Of a stretch of DNA of 64,000 bases, positions 34,624 through 48,319 are shown piece after piece (within the stretch, counting starts at the first letter, position 1; every line of letters starts with the position of its first letter). A program made the position numbers and the translations under genes. The notes beneath the pieces were generated by a model. It ran no database searches. It was given only the letters and a program-made list of their open reading frames with translations, and had not been told where the DNA came from. The stretch comes from Trichobilharzia regenti. Lineage: Eukaryota > Platyhelminthes > Trematoda > Strigeidida > Schistosomatidae. The stretch is taken from contig OX235264.1 of the NCBI GenBank assembly GCA_944472135.2, forward strand, positions 84,330,319-84,394,318. The letters are read 5' to 3'.

Positions 34624-36492
34624 ATGGTAGGTCGTTGTTCTTGTTTATGTGTTATGCATTGTGATGGTGACTTAAGCTGCTTGCTTAGTTGGTTGATGTA
34701 GGTGGTCGTGTATGTGTTGATGGTATGTAGTGTGATGTATTACCGACATTGACTGGTATTTGGCTAGCCTGGTAGTGACGACGAGTAGTAGGAGGAGGAG
34801 GAGTAGGCTGTGTTGTTAGCTAGAATGTGAGGCAGGACTGATTTACTTGCAGGTGAGATGAGGTTCGACCTACAATACGACGTGTTGTAGCTAATTATTC
34901 GATTGGTAATAATCTGGATTAGTGTGAGTTGTGGCTGTCTGTCGAGTAGGCGAAGATAGGAGGTGAAATGTTATCAGATTAGGCGGGGGGTATACTGGTT
35001 GTATGCGTGTATTATCACGAGAAGTTGTATGAGACAATATGTGAGATTCGTTTTGGTAGTGTTTGAAGTTGTAATCTGTTGTAATTTTCTCCTTGGAGTA
35101 AGTTAATCACAGCTTGTTTATTTGTTTGTTTTTCAGCGTGAATGTATCAGTCTTCATGTTGGTCAAGCGGGTGTCCAGATGGGCGATTCGTGTTGGGAGT
35201 TGTACTGTCTGGAGCACGGGATTGAGCCAGATGGGCGAGTGCTGGTTGACTCGACAATTTCGACGAGTGAAAGTGGAAATGACGCATTCGGTACATTCTT
35301 CAGTGAGACGGGTTCCGGTCAGTATGTTCCACGCGCAGTGTTTGTGGATCTTGAACCGACGGTGGTTGATGGTTTACGCCATGGGAAGTACAAGCAGTTA
35401 TTCCACCCGGAGCAGATGATTACTGGTCGGGAGGATGCGGCGAATAACTATGCGCGTGGGCACTACACGGTGGGCAAGGAGCTGGTGGACGAAGTGTTGG
35501 ATCGGATACGGAAGCTGTCGGAGAGATGCACTGGTCTTCAAGGCTTTCTTATATTCCATTCGTTTGGAGGTGGTACTGGTTCAGGTTTCACATCGTTACT
35601 GATGGAACGGCTGTCGGTGGACTTCGCGAAGAAGGCGAAACTGGAGTTCGCAGTATATCCCGCTCCACACATCTCTACAGCCGTTGTTGAGCCGTATAAC
35701 TCAGTCCTGACGACTCATACGACGTTGGAGCACTCAGATTGTGCTTTCATGGTGGACAACGAGGCGATTTACGAGATATGCCGTCGAAATCTGACCATTG
35801 ATCGACCATCATACACGAACTTGAATCGTCTGATTGGCCAAGTTGTGAGCTCGATAACAGCTTCACTTCGATTCAGTGGCGCATTGAATGTGGATTTGAA
35901 CGAGTTCCAGACGAACCTTGTACCTTATCCTCGTATTCATTTCCCGTTGACGACATATGCACCGATCATCTCAGCTGAGAAGGCATTCCACGAGCAGCTG
36001 AGTGTCTCAGAGATCACGAACTCGTGCTTTGAGCCAGTGAATCAGATGGTGAAGTGTGATCCACGGAATGGGAAGTATATGGCGTGTTGCTTGTTGTATC
36101 GTGGTGACGTTGTTCCAAAGGATGTGAATTCAGCGATAGCGAGTATCAAGACCCGGAAGTGTATTCAATTTGTGGATTGGTGCCCTACAGGTTTCAAGGT
36201 GGGCATCAATTATCAGCCGCCTACGGTTGTTCCTGGTGGTGATTTGGCCAAGGTGAAACGTGCTGTCTGTATGTTGAGCAATACAACGGCGATATCTGAA
36301 GCGTGGTCACGTTTGAACCGGAAATTCGATTTGATGTATTCGAAACGGGCTTTCGTGCACTGGTATGTTGGTGAAGGTATGGAGGAGGGTGAATTTTCGG
36401 AGGCGCGAGAAGATTTGGCTGCTCTGGAGCGAGATTACGAAGAAGTGGCCAGTGAGACGAATGTGGACGGGCAATCAGACGACGGTTATTGA
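34624..36492 (+). CDS. Alpha-tubulin, copy 3 (divergent member)
   Basis: ATG 34624-34626, intron 34627-35136 (510 bp), exon 2 35137-36492, 452 residues. It differs from the other four copies at seven residues: G46E, H63Q, K99R, I191V, V278I, S317A and S443N. There are also scattered silent changes. All GTP-contact motifs and the catalytic Glu (257) are kept, Ser40 and the GY ending are kept, and most replacements are conservative, so it looks like a functional gene under constraint. Confidence 0.95.
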
Positions 36493-37248
36493 TGTAACAT
36501 AAGTAAATTTGGTTATTTGGATTGTAATGTAATTGATCAGAGTTTTCTTTTGTACTTATAAACAAACTTATTAAACAACGAGCATGTCTTTACTTGTTTT
36601 GCTTTGCGTATTGTGTTTTGGTTAGTCGTATATATAGTGGATTGTAGTTGATTGTGGTAGGCAGGACTTAGTAGGACCGTTGTATCGGGTGTGAAATGTG
36701 CGTTCGTGTAAGTGTCCGCGTGATAATGATTGTCTCGCCTGAGCTGGAGTATGATTTTGAATTGAGATGTGTTAATGTTTGTGTTGCTGTTTATCCGTTC
36801 TAGAACCAACTCGTAATCGATTGAAGTGGTTGGTTGGTTGGTTGTGAATACATGATTAGCCTATATGTGTAATTGATTAATAGAGCGTGGAATTAGGTGT
36901 GGTCGATTAGGAGGGACATTTGTGACCATGAGGTTGTTTTGTGAGTCGTGTTACTTGAAGGTGTGTGTGGGGTTGGTGAAGTGAGTGTTGAGTGGTTGGA
37001 GCGTCCAGCGTTGTGTTTTCGTGCTGAAGGTTACGGCGGTTTCGCATGGATGAAGTGGCGATTTGAGTTGTTTGACGTAGAATTAATAATAATAGTGGTT
37101 GGCCTTACTCCGAAATAGTCCTGATGCCTTGTTGAATTTCCCACATTTGGTGCAGTATTTCATCTAATTTACCCGACAGCGGGGGAAACAGAAATATGAA
37201 GTAACATTACTGAACTGATGATCGCGTTCCCTGTTTTAGGTACCATAG
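36493..37248 (+). other. 3' flank of tubulin copy 3
   Basis: Noncoding. Diverged from the other copies up to about 37040, then nearly identical to them, which suggests a conversion or recombination boundary near there. Confidence 0.55.
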
Positions 37249-37754
37249 TTCCCTCCGATGACGATTAAGATATCTCCGATATCCACACTCTTGTAAACTT
37301 CGAATATTTGAGGATATTCGACTCGAGGTACGCCATGAATCATTGAATGTGGAATAAGATGAAGAAGACAACTTGTGCAACAAATTCTGAGGGTAGGTGA
37401 AACAACAACAATAATAGCTAGTAAGGGATGCAGGATTTTTGGCGGGTGTGGGAGTGGGTGTGGGTAAAGGCGAAACTGTTAGATCTTGACAATGAAGTGA
37501 TAGTGACCAAGTTGATTAGAGTGTCTGTGGTAAATTCTTGTGAATACATTAGCTAGGCTTCTTCACATGGATTCCGATCTCTTCGGGTATATGTAGGAGC
37601 GAGCTGGAAGGACAAGTTAAGATAAGATAAGATAAGATTAGTCGGAATACAACGGATAACTTTAAATGCCACTGTTAACATTGACGTTATAATAATCAGC
37701 ACGACTAGGAGCAGACCACCGTTAGTATTCATCATATTCCACTAACTTTCAGTT

Positions 37755-38864
37755 ATTCTAATTTTACTACTTTCATTAGACTCGAATAAGTGCTTGAGAC
37801 AACCAAATAATATCAACACAGTACTCAGGAATCATCGATTCTATCAAGTATTTAATGACATTTCCCAGATATTCAGAAGTGAACATTTAGTGTGCGTCTC
37901 AGGATTAATTACTTGATGTGCCTCGTTGGTATACAAACATAGTTTACATAGTTTGAATCAATCAACTCACATAGGTGGCATACAGCTTCGGTTGAGGAGA
38001 CGTTAGTGAATAGTGGATAGGCCCAATCCAACGGAGCCACAGTTAAGCCAGATACATTGATTTGACTTATTGGATCCACGAATTGAAACGTATCCTCCTT
38101 TAAGGAGTGTTTGGCGATTAGCTTTCTCCCTAGGTTGTTAAGTACCTACTAGCCATGGTGCTACGGGATGATGGTGGTGATCATAACATGTAAAGGATTG
38201 ACATAGACTACCTGTTCTTTGTGGATGTTTGGTGAGCCATGTAAATGGGAAATTTCTGAACCAGACGGTGGTATCATTTCCTAGGTCAGTGAGCCGAATT
38301 TTCGGTCCTCTTTCATCTTCAAAACTTGCATAAATGGTCTTCTTCATTTCACTGGATATGTGTGTAATCTACCATGAGATGTTCATGCATACCGTCGCCT
38401 ACACATGCTGTTCAACTGGAATTGACGCATCCTAACAGCTGGATATTACTTACACAAAGACACTACACTGGTGTTGTCAATATGAATAACTCTTCAACAA
38501 CTGTGTGTATAGACATCTAACTGTAGGGCGAAATGTGTCAGTTGTCGGAATGAGTATTCTTCGATCCATCATCTCTGAGTAAACCACGAGTATTCATTCT
38601 TTCGCTAATCGCCTATATAAGAAGGGACTATACAGTTTTATGTATAGTGATGGGAGAATTCTACAATACTATGTATGATTCCATTCACCGAGTATTTTGA
38701 TGACACTGAGTGATGGATGATATGATATTACTCGGTGAAGAGAAGTGCATTATTTCTATGTGGTCACATTGAAGTGATGTGGCGAAGAATGTATAGCCGC
38801 TTGCGTTGACATTTGGTTGTCTCAAGCACCTATTGGAGTCTAATGAAAGTAATCAAATTAGAAT
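37755..38864 (-). mobile_element. 1.1-kb inverted-repeat-bounded element, right arm 3
   Basis: Both terminal repeats present; broken ORF at 37909-38347. Confidence 0.55.
37909..38347 (-). pseudogene. Broken ~145-codon unknown ORF, right arm 3
   Basis: As 60737-61174 but 1 bp longer at the variable junction near 38131; premature TAA present. Confidence 0.4.
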
Positions 38865-39012
38865 CTGATGACGACCAGTCAAGTGGTTATTTTAGTTACT
38901 CATTTTTAGGTATAGCTGGGTGAAATTAAGTGGTTAGAGGTCAGTCATCAAAACAATCAACTACTAGATGTTAGTGAGAAGATATCTGAGTTTTGAGTGA
39001 GTCGGGGTGGGG

Positions 39013-39032
39013 AAAAAAAAAAAAAAAAAAAA
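39013..39032. repeat. 20-bp pure A block in the G-rich tract
   Basis: Sits where sister arms have a G-rich tract (23316-23350; 61845-61875). The replaced length cannot be judged because this tract varies between copies. Confidence 0.8.
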
Positions 39033-39034
39033 TG

Positions 39035-39444
39035 TGAAAATTAATTACAGAATTCGTTTTGACTGGATTCTTAGGCGTTAGTAACAAGTTATAACACAAT
39101 CAAAATATCTGTAAATTAATGACGACTAATAAGAATAGAATGAATGACTCAGGAGAATTACGCCAATCACAAACAAGTAAGTTATTAGAGTTAGCCAGAA
39201 TTGTGAAGATTAGCAAAGTCGAGAGATGGTTACAAGGGGAGGAAAACAATCTTTCGATCTCATTAATTTTTACAATTCTGACTAATTCTATATATTAACT
39301 TGGTTGTATTTTACGCAATGCTTCTGAGTCACCCTGTAATTTTTCTCAGTCATCATTATTATTTTTGTAGAATTCTTGACTATGTAAGAACTTGTGACTA
39401 ACGCCTAGGAATAAACGTGTCTTGAATTCCGTAATTAATTTTCA
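39035..39444. mobile_element. 410-bp foldback element, right arm 3
   Basis: Copy of 23351-23760 with intact ends. Confidence 0.65.
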
Positions 39445-39499
39445 GCCCAGCTCCTTCAACACCTGGATATATTGTTACTAGAATTTGTTAGTAGTTCCG

Positions 39500-39679
39500 G
39501 TTAGACCACGGATTGATATCAGATGGAGAAGCATTGGGAACCAGGGAGCTCAGCCAGACAGCTGTTTCATGCTAGTTTGGGAATCACCGACTGTACACGC
39601 CGACTGGGTTTCGAAGACACGACCTTCCGGTTACAAGGCCAGAGAACTCGTATACCATTCAGCCACTGGGAACTGTTTC
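39500..39679 (-). repeat. tRNA-related SINE-like repeat, right arm 3
   Basis: As 23815-23995. Confidence 0.45.
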
Positions 39680-40120
39680 AATGGACATTGAGTTCCAACT
39701 TCTCCCAATTCGTGATGAGTTTATCCCGACCACCAACCCATGTCATCGGTGGGAACTCGATCGTCACTCGTCAATGGATGGACCCCACTGGTCACGAATT
39801 CTCACTACAACTTCGTCTTGTAGCCAGTCACCAACAACCATCACATTAACTCGATTATGGGGAAGATTTTTTTATTTTAATATTTGTGTAAAGCTTGGTC
39901 ACTGTGGTATTACGTAATTCTACTCCAAATCTAGACTAACAAATTCTTGTGAACTAAAACATGGAGTAGGGAATTGGAAATTAGATAACGAAGGAAAAGT
40001 GGTTAGTCAGTTAGTTAGTTTTGACTCTGTCAGTTTATTTACACGTTCACCAATAAATATGGCTATAGAGGCAGTCAGAAACGAACTCATTTGTGATGAA
40101 CAACTCGAACTTAGAAGGAC

Positions 40121-40804
40121 ACTGCTACAGAAACTTCAAGCCATTATCTTAAAACCCTATCTTGTTCTACTGGGGAACGTAAAGGAAAGAAAACAATATC
40201 TAGGATTGCTGTGAGAAATTTTATCACTTCCACTGCCTTTATTATATGTAAGTCTAGTAGTTGTTAAAATACATAAATAAATAAATAAACTATGAAAAGC
40301 TAAGCATTATTTTTCACATCATTTTCTGTCAAACTTCACTGCACCAGTTTTGACCTGACAAATAACCAACCATTCATTCCTGTACTATTGAACGAAGGCT
40401 ACTCCTACTACTACCACTAGGATTATGCTGGGTGTGTGCATGAATCAAACATGTACATGAATCATGTTTGTTTGTGTTAATCAGAGGAAGAGAATCACGA
40501 TCAGACTAAGAGAGAAAAAAAGATCAAGGTCACATTATAGTGACGACAATTAGAGTGACATACAGTGAATTTAATCACACTGATTCAATTCAGTATTTGT
40601 TGTTGGTGTGTGTTGTAAGACAAGGCGACCGACCTTGAGATTAAAGCTCCAGTTTTTTAGTTATTTGTCTAGCCAGAGGAGATTACGGGTGGACCAGTAT
40701 TTATCGATTAGATTGAAGTGGATTGAGTAGATGAATCATCTAGCGACTACGTTATAAATGAATTTCTGTTCCAAATTGACCAGGCATATGGATGAATGAA
40801 GAGA
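40121..40804. other. Spacer, unit 3
   Basis: Noncoding; includes the intact 43 bp (40176-40218) that unit 2 shows as an A block. Confidence 0.5.
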
Positions 40805-40850
40805 GGTCGACACAAAGTTCAATAGCTATGCGTATAACAGATAATAATAA

Positions 40851-41990
40851 AAGAAGATCTTGAGGGAACAATTGTTTTCGATAACTTCTTCTGAAGAAGG
40901 CTCTACAGTTATAAATCCATGAATAATAGAGTACATTTAGCCAATAAAGGCAAATGAAAATAATATCAGAAACTGTATTGGCGTGCATGCATAAGTTGAG
41001 ATGATAGTCCATTAGTTAGCATAGTCAATTTAATGTGTATAGAGTGTTTAGTCAGAAAAAATGTGATGCAGTGTGAATGAACAATTTGGTGATATAGTGT
41101 TGTTTTATAGTTAACAGAATACAAGTGTCCTTGGGGTGAGAGAAATGCGATAACTACAAAATGCATACAAATACACATTAACAAAGGAGGCACTACATGT
41201 GAGGGTTGACCGATAATGTCTAATGATAAATTAAAGAGGCTAAATTGCAAATTGTAACAAAATGCTACAGAATTGGTAGGCTTAGTAGAAAATCATGAAG
41301 GTTAACAAAAATAAGGGTAACAATGAGGTGAAATAAACTGGGTGGAGAAATGGATGATAAAGACATGATATCACAAAATATTCATGATGATAATAATAGT
41401 ACGAAAAATTATGAACCTGGTGACCTTATAGTGAGTGGGTCAGGGTAGACAAAGAGAGTGAATAAGTTTTTTCTGTACAGATAGGTCTGGTCTCTCTCTA
41501 TTAATCTCTAAAGCCTCAGCTATGGCTAGGAGGCGTAATCGTGTGCCTTTGGGGAGATTGTTCGGTACCGTCTGTTCTTTTTGTAAGAAGAACATCCAAA
41601 AAAGGAATACTACCTTGGAGATCCTCTTCACAAGTGAATTTAATAGCTGGATGTACCTTATTGAAGACTTGGAGCAGGTGTTGTCTATCTGAATTATTGT
41701 TACAAATGATAAAGGTGTTGTCACCATATCGACAATAATAATCGACTTGGTTTAGTATCTCTCTTAAAGGACCATTTTCCAATTTGGATAGAAATATGTC
41801 AGCTAATAAGGAACCAAGGGGAGAGACCATGTCAACTCCATCTATTTGGGGGTAGTACTCCTTATTAAGTACAAACTGAGCGTTCATAGTGCGTTTTAGT
41901 AGTAACTCTTTCAATTTTCTTGGTGTGATTCCAATTTCTATTTTGTTTCCTACGAGTTGCTCGCATACGGAGTCGACAGTTTCTACAAGG
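40851..41990 (-). pseudogene. Penelope-like element with internal deletion (family E), unit 3
   Basis: Near-identical to 25166-26305, with the same palm-to-C-terminus fusion and RYGDN; bracketed by the direct repeat 40805-40850 and 41991-42036. Confidence 0.75.
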
Positions 41991-42036
41991 GGTCACCACA
42001 AAGTTCAGTAGCTATGCGTTTAACAGATAACAATAA

Positions 42037-43189
42037 TAATAATAATAAAACAATAACAGTAGTAAGACGGAGTTAACTGGGAAATATGAATATGTGGTGG
42101 GGATGTCAGATGAGAGAAGTGTCATGAGTAAAATAAATACAGCTTTATAGAAATAATGGGATAACGTGAAGTGGAATAAGCGAAACTATATATCAGAAGT
42201 GAAGTATATGAAATAGAGAGAGATGTTTTGTGCATCAGATGATGTGTATGACCAAGCCTAAGGTTACAACAAAATGGCTCTGTACAGGGAGTCTTAATTT
42301 TATGCTGTGTATTGTGAAATCATTTGGTATACAATGCAAGTGCACTGATATCGAAATCGATAGACACCGTGGGACATTTTAGACCATGTTAAAGGATGTG
42401 TCATGAGTCTCTGAGTGGTCATTGTTAGTTGTATGTAGTATTCAGATTGTCTCACATACTACTGGTTGCACTCACCCTCGAAACCTGTACTTTTGTTGAC
42501 CATAATTTAATGTATAGAATTGTATGGAATTATTTCGTCTAATTTCATCTCATGTCCTCATTGACCATACATATATGATGAACTGACTATTATCGGTAAC
42601 ACATTTGTGATATTATTCCAATTTACCTTTATTAGCTATTGTCTGCTGAAATTAATGGCCTTATAATTGTAGAAACTGAAGGGGAATTAATTGAAAACAA
42701 TTGTTCACTCTAACTATTTTCGAACAGGATTGTCATCAGGCTTTACTGTACGAATATCGAGTTTGAATACGAGTTTCTCATCATCGTGGTCTCATTGTCC
42801 GACAATGAACTGGCTAAGTTTACAACTACACCAGTGGATAGCTGTCAAGAGTAGTATGGAAAGCGTAGTTATTCTAGCAAAAGTCGGCTGACTAAATAAC
42901 ATTGGGAAGACTGGAGAGAGAGAGTTAAGTAAGACACAGTGAAAATACTATGATTATTGGGTTGGCTGGATGAATGGGGCCATGGTAGTACTTATGAATG
43001 AATGTGAACACCCTGACTAAATGCATCCATCCGTTTCTAATCGATGAAAGAAAATTCCAAATGCTGGAAAACTCAACAGATGTAGACGTATAAGCTGAAC
43101 AGCAGTTGACAAATATGCTTATGGAGCTGAGGAGAAACGAAGCTGTCTCCGAGTCAGCCTAGAAGTCTCATACCCAAACTGGAAGAATG
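42037..43189. other. Spacer, unit 3, no gene recognised
   Basis: Copy of 26352-27499; an AAT run near 42032-42046 is slightly longer. Confidence 0.5.
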
Positions 43190-43958
43190 TGTGTGTGCTT
43201 TCACCAAAACACATAAACCAGAAATTCCTCCTCTCACACTCCTAGACATACATACATATCTAATTCCACCTATCATGGAGTGACACAGTGGCTGGTTGGA
43301 ATCCTCCAACTGTTACACAAGAGAGTAGTAAGTCATACTGTTGAAGACTTCTTCGAATTCATTTCCAACCTACATGATGTCATAGTGTAAATGGGAAGCA
43401 AATGCTATGCATAGTAGATATCATATGGCTGTTCACCAATGTAACATTTATCGTGACTATGGAATTCATATATCAACAGATAGCTGAAAATCAGCTCGAT
43501 ATCTGAATTTCTATCACCGTTCAAATGGATCTCAAAGAGCTCTTTCTAAGATTCACTGAGAATCTTACAGTGATATCGTTTTGCTTTTCATTCATTGGGA
43601 AATAAAAAATAAACCTTTATTCGAATGAATGAATGAATGTACACTTCACATTGAACAATCTATGTTATGGGGAATAATAAAAAGGCAGTGTCAGTGAAGA
43701 AAATTTTCTTTTCGACGAAGTCATCAACAAGGCTGCATCTCTCTGTCTCTCTCTCTCTCCCCTCCATTGAATACAAATCGATGGTATCACCATGGGTTCT
43801 CGGTTGGGTGCAGCTGTGTCAAATTTCTCTGTTGTTAATCTTGAGAGTAGTGCACTGAAACAAGTGGCAGACAAAATGGATTCTTATCTCCCTTATTTTC
43901 GTGGTAAATTCATCATTCTTGTTGAGCCAGCCAGCCAGCTGACAAGAATGAAATATTA
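43190..43958 (+). pseudogene. Penelope-like RT remnant (family C), unit 3
   Basis: Copy of 27500-28270; the TC tract near 43740-43762 is altered by small indels. Confidence 0.65.
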
Positions 43959-44329
43959 ACAAAACTTGATGATGCACATCCATCACTCATGTTCACTTAT
44001 TTTTATTCAAATGTTTCATCAATTCATATGCATGTATATGAATATGTGTAGCGCGAAAGTTGTTTGAGTGCCTTGATATGATTATGAGGAATAATTTGTG
44101 CTCGAAACGTTGTTGTCATCAGTAAATATTACTGTATAACAAATACTGTGTGGCTTTATCCAAATAAAATCTTCCATATTAGTTTGTTTATTAGATGTAT
44201 CACACAGTCAGTCAGTGAAACAGTCAGTATTATTTACTGGATGACACAGTTTCGAACAAAATTTATTGCTGTTCATAATCATACCAATCAATTATGATCA
44301 CACGACTTCGAAACTTGAGTTTTGTAGTT
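43959..44329. other. Noncoding spacer, unit 3
   Basis: Copy of 28271-28639; nothing further seen. Confidence 0.4.
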
Positions 44330-45725
44330 TTCTTTGTTCTCACCTATTTGTCGTCCTATTGGGGTAGTAGAATTTTCCAGATGTCTGGGTGGACAGGTGT
44401 TGAATCATTCCCACTACACGTATTTTCTCTCAGTTGATTCGATAAACAAGGCTTCCGTTATCAATCTCGCCCTCCACCCTGCTATTACAACATTAGATTA
44501 TCCCATCCTACTGTATGGTTGTGTAATTGCATGCAGTCAGTGCTATGGCTGAACTATTCTCTAGATTTCTGATATTATTCGGGTCAACTAATCTCGATTT
44601 CGCTAGGTTTTTATGCTCCGCTAGTCTGACTGACACCATTCTGCTACTTTGACTTGTGTGCTTGACCTGACAATCATTCCAGACAGTGAGTGTATTAGAT
44701 AAAATAAACTGGTTTGTTTAATCGGCTCCACCGGATACTTTAACTGACACAGCTTGATTCTAACTGAGTTTGTGGGTTTCAATGCTAGCCACTTTCATTC
44801 CTGCCTTGTTAAGAATTCTGAGTGAAGTTTCCGAGGTTCCTTCATGTATGCAAGTACTACTGATGATTCAGATTCCTTATTGTTGGTGTTGTCATTATCC
44901 TGTGCATGTTTGACATGCATGTCAACATTAATATCACTATTATTATTATTATTATTATTGTTATTATTATTATCACGATGACTGCTAGTATTTTTAATTT
45001 CATTTCTTCGTTTTCCCACATACTTCCTGATTAATTTACCTGAGTAATTATTAAGTCTCAAAGCTTGTCTTATATGTCTCACTTCCTGTCTTACATTTTC
45101 CTCGGTACTACTTAGTTTTCGTGCTCTACTACTTAAACATTTCAATAATCCTAGTGTCGTTGACATAAGATGGTGGGATGATCGGAAATCCAAATATCGG
45201 TTCAAATGTGTGGGTTTCCCGTAAACACTAGTGTTTAACTTCCCATCTGCTTTCTATTTTACACTACAATCCAGCATTGGAAGCTCCCATCCACGACTTT
45301 ACAATTTGTAAGTGAATTGAATTGCCTCCACCTTTAGGCTAATGTATTCGAAAAATCTATCTATATCCTGTGTTCAAAGTACAGTGAATATGTCATCTAC
45401 ATACCTCCACCATACTTTACGGGTGGGGCTGAATGTTTCAACCGCTATGATTTCCCACCTATCCATGAATATATCTTCCACAAGCGGTGATATTAGTGAC
45501 CACATGGGAACTCCCTCAGATTCTTTGCATATTTTACCCTGGAATTATTTACCTATTGTGGAAGTCAGGCATAGTTGCACTCACACAATTATGTCCTCAT
45601 GTGGCAATTTCCTTCTAAGTTCGAGTTGTTCATCACAAATGAGTTCGTTTCTGACTGCCTCTATAGCCATATTTATTGGTGAACGTGTAAATAAACTGAC
45701 AGAGTCAAAACTAACTAACTGACTA
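44330..45725 (-). pseudogene. Penelope-like RT/endonuclease remnant (family B), unit 3
   Basis: Copy of 28640-30035; RYVDD at 45392-45406. Confidence 0.7.
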
Positions 45726-46049
45726 ACCACTTTTCCTTCGTTATCTAATTTCCAATTCCCTACTCCATGTTTTAGTTCACAAGAATTTGTTAGTCTAGAT
45801 TTGGAGTAGAATTACGTAATACCACAGTGACCAAGCTTTACACAAATATTAAAATAAAAAAATCTTCCCCATAATCGAGTTAATGTGATGGTTGTTGGTG
45901 ACTGGCTACAAGACGAAGTTGTAGTGAGAATTCGTGACCAGTGGGGTCCATCCATTGACGAGTGACGATCGAGTTCCCACCGATGACATGGGTTGGTGGT
46001 CGGGATAAACTCATCACGAATTGGGAGAAGTTGGAACTCAATGTCCATT

Positions 46050-46230
46050 GAAACAGTTCCCAGTGGCTGAATGGTATACGAGTTCTCTGGCCTTGTAACC
46101 GGAAGGTCGTGTCTTCGAAACCCAGTCGGCGTGTACAGTCGGTGATTCCCAAACTAGCATGAAACAGCTGTCTGGCTGAGCTCCCTGGTTCCCAATGCTT
46201 CTCCATCTGATATCAATCCGTGGTCTAACC
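46050..46230 (+). repeat. tRNA-related SINE-like repeat, left arm 4
   Basis: As 9804-9985. Confidence 0.45.
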
Positions 46231-46284
46231 GGAACTACTAACAAATTCTAGTAACAATATATCCAGGTGTTGAAGGAGCTGGGC

Positions 46285-46694
46285 TGAAAATTAATTACGG
46301 AATTCAAGACACGTTTATTCCTAGGCGTTAGTCACAAGTTCTTACATAGTCAAGAATTCTACAAAAATAATAATGATGACTGAGAAAAATTACAGGGTGA
46401 CTCAGAAGCATTGCGTAAAATACAACCAAGTTAATATATAGAATTAGTCAGAATTGTAAAAATTAATGAGATCGAAAGATTGTTTTCCTCCCCTTGTAAC
46501 CATCTCTCGACTTTGCTAATCTTCACAATTCTGGCTAACTCTAATAACTTACTTGTTTGTGATTGGTGTAATTCTCCTGAGTCATTCATTCTATTCTTAT
46601 TAGTCGTCATTAATTTACAGATATTTTGATTGTGTTATAACTTGTTACTAACGCCTAAGAATCCAGTCAAAACGAATTCTGTAATTAATTTTCA
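46285..46694. mobile_element. 410-bp foldback element, left arm 4
   Basis: As 10039-10448, with intact 14-bp ends. Confidence 0.65.
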
Positions 46695-46854
46695 CCCCCA
46701 CCCCCACCCCACCCCCACTCACTCAAAACTCAGATATCTTCTCACTAACATCTAGTAGTTGATTGTTTTGATGACTGACCTCTAACCACTTAATTTCACC
46801 CAGCTATACCTAAAAATGAGTAACTAAAATAACCACTTGACTGGTCGTCATCAG

Positions 46855-47959
46855 ATTCTAATTTGATTACTTTCATTAGACTCCAATAGGTGCTTGAGAC
46901 AACCAAATGTCAACGCAAGCGGCTATACATTCTTCGCCACATCACTTCAATGTGACCACATAGAAATAATGCACTTCTCTTCACCGAGTAATATCATATC
47001 ATCCATCACTCAGTGTCATCAAAATACTCGGTGAATGGAATCATACATAGTATTGTAGAATTCTCCCATCACTATACATAAAACTGTATAGTCCCTTCTT
47101 ATATAGGGGATTAGCGAAAGAATGAATACTCGTGGTTTACTCAGAGATGATGGATCGAAGAATACTCATTCCGACAACTGACACATTTCGCCCTACAGTT
47201 AGATGTCTATACACACAGTTGTTGAAGAGTTATTCATATTGACAACACCAGTGTAGTGTCTTTGTGTAAGTAATATCCAGCTGTTAGGATGCGTCAATTC
47301 CAGTTGAACAGCATGTGTAGGCGACGGTATGCATGAACATCTCATGGTAGATTACACACATATCCAGTGAAATGAAGAAGACCATTTATGCAAGTTTTGA
47401 AGATGAAAGAGGACCGAAAATTCGGCTCACTGACCTAGGAAATGATACCACCGTCTGGTTCAGAAATTTCCCATTTACATGGCTCACCAAACATCCACAA
47501 AGAACAGGTAGTCTATGTCAATCCTTTACATGTTATGATCACCCCATCATCCCGTAGCACCATGGCTAGTAGGTACTTAACAACCTGGGAGAAAGCTAAT
47601 CGCCAAACACTCCTTAAAGGAGGATACGTTTCAATTCGTGGATCCAATAAGTCAAATCAATGTATCTGGCTTAACTGTGGCTCCGTTGGATTGGGCCTAT
47701 CCACTATTCACTAACGTCTCCTCAACCGAAGCTGTATGCCACCTATGTGAGTTGATTGATTCAAACTATGTAAACTATGTTTGTATACCAACGAGGCACA
47801 TCAAGTAATTAATCCTGAGACGCACACTAAATGTTCACTTCTGAATATCTGGGAAATGTCATTAAATACTTGATAGAATCGATGATTCCTGAGTACTGTG
47901 TTGATATTTGGTTGTCTCAAGCACTTATTCGAGTCTAATGAAAGTAGTAAAATTAGAAT
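46855..47959 (+). mobile_element. 1.1-kb inverted-repeat-bounded element, left arm 4
   Basis: Terminal inverted repeats 46855-46914 and 47900-47959 differ at about five of 60 positions by eye. No transposase recognised. Confidence 0.55.
47372..47808 (+). pseudogene. Broken unknown ORF, left arm 4
   Basis: 437 bp: one base shorter than the right-arm type (DHPIIP-stop instead of DHHHHP), plus the premature TAA. Confidence 0.4.
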
Positions 47960-48319
47960 AACTGAAAGTTAGTGGAATATGATGAATACTAACGGTGGTC
48001 TGCTCCTAGTCGTGTTCTAGCTCACCTTGTAGATGCTGATTATTATAACGTCAATGTTAACAGTGGCATTTAAAGTTATCCGTTGTATTCCGACTAATCT
48101 TATCTTATCTTATCTTAACTTGTCCTTCCAGCTCGCTCCTACACATACCCGAAGAGATCGGAATCCATGTGAAGAAGCCTAGCTAATGTATTCACAAGAA
48201 TTTACCACAGACACTCTAATCAACTTGGTCACTATCACTTCATTGTCAAGATCTAACAGTTTCGCCTTTACCCACACCCGCCAAAAATCCTACATCCCTT
48301 ACTAGCTATCATTGTTGTT

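Larger units (their letters stand above)
37249..40120 (-). repeat. Right inverted-repeat arm, unit 3 (full length)
   Basis: 2872 bp. Unlike its own left arm (29921-32797) it is nearly identical to the right arms of units 2 and 5. PLE-D fragment at about 37480-37735. Confidence 0.9.
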
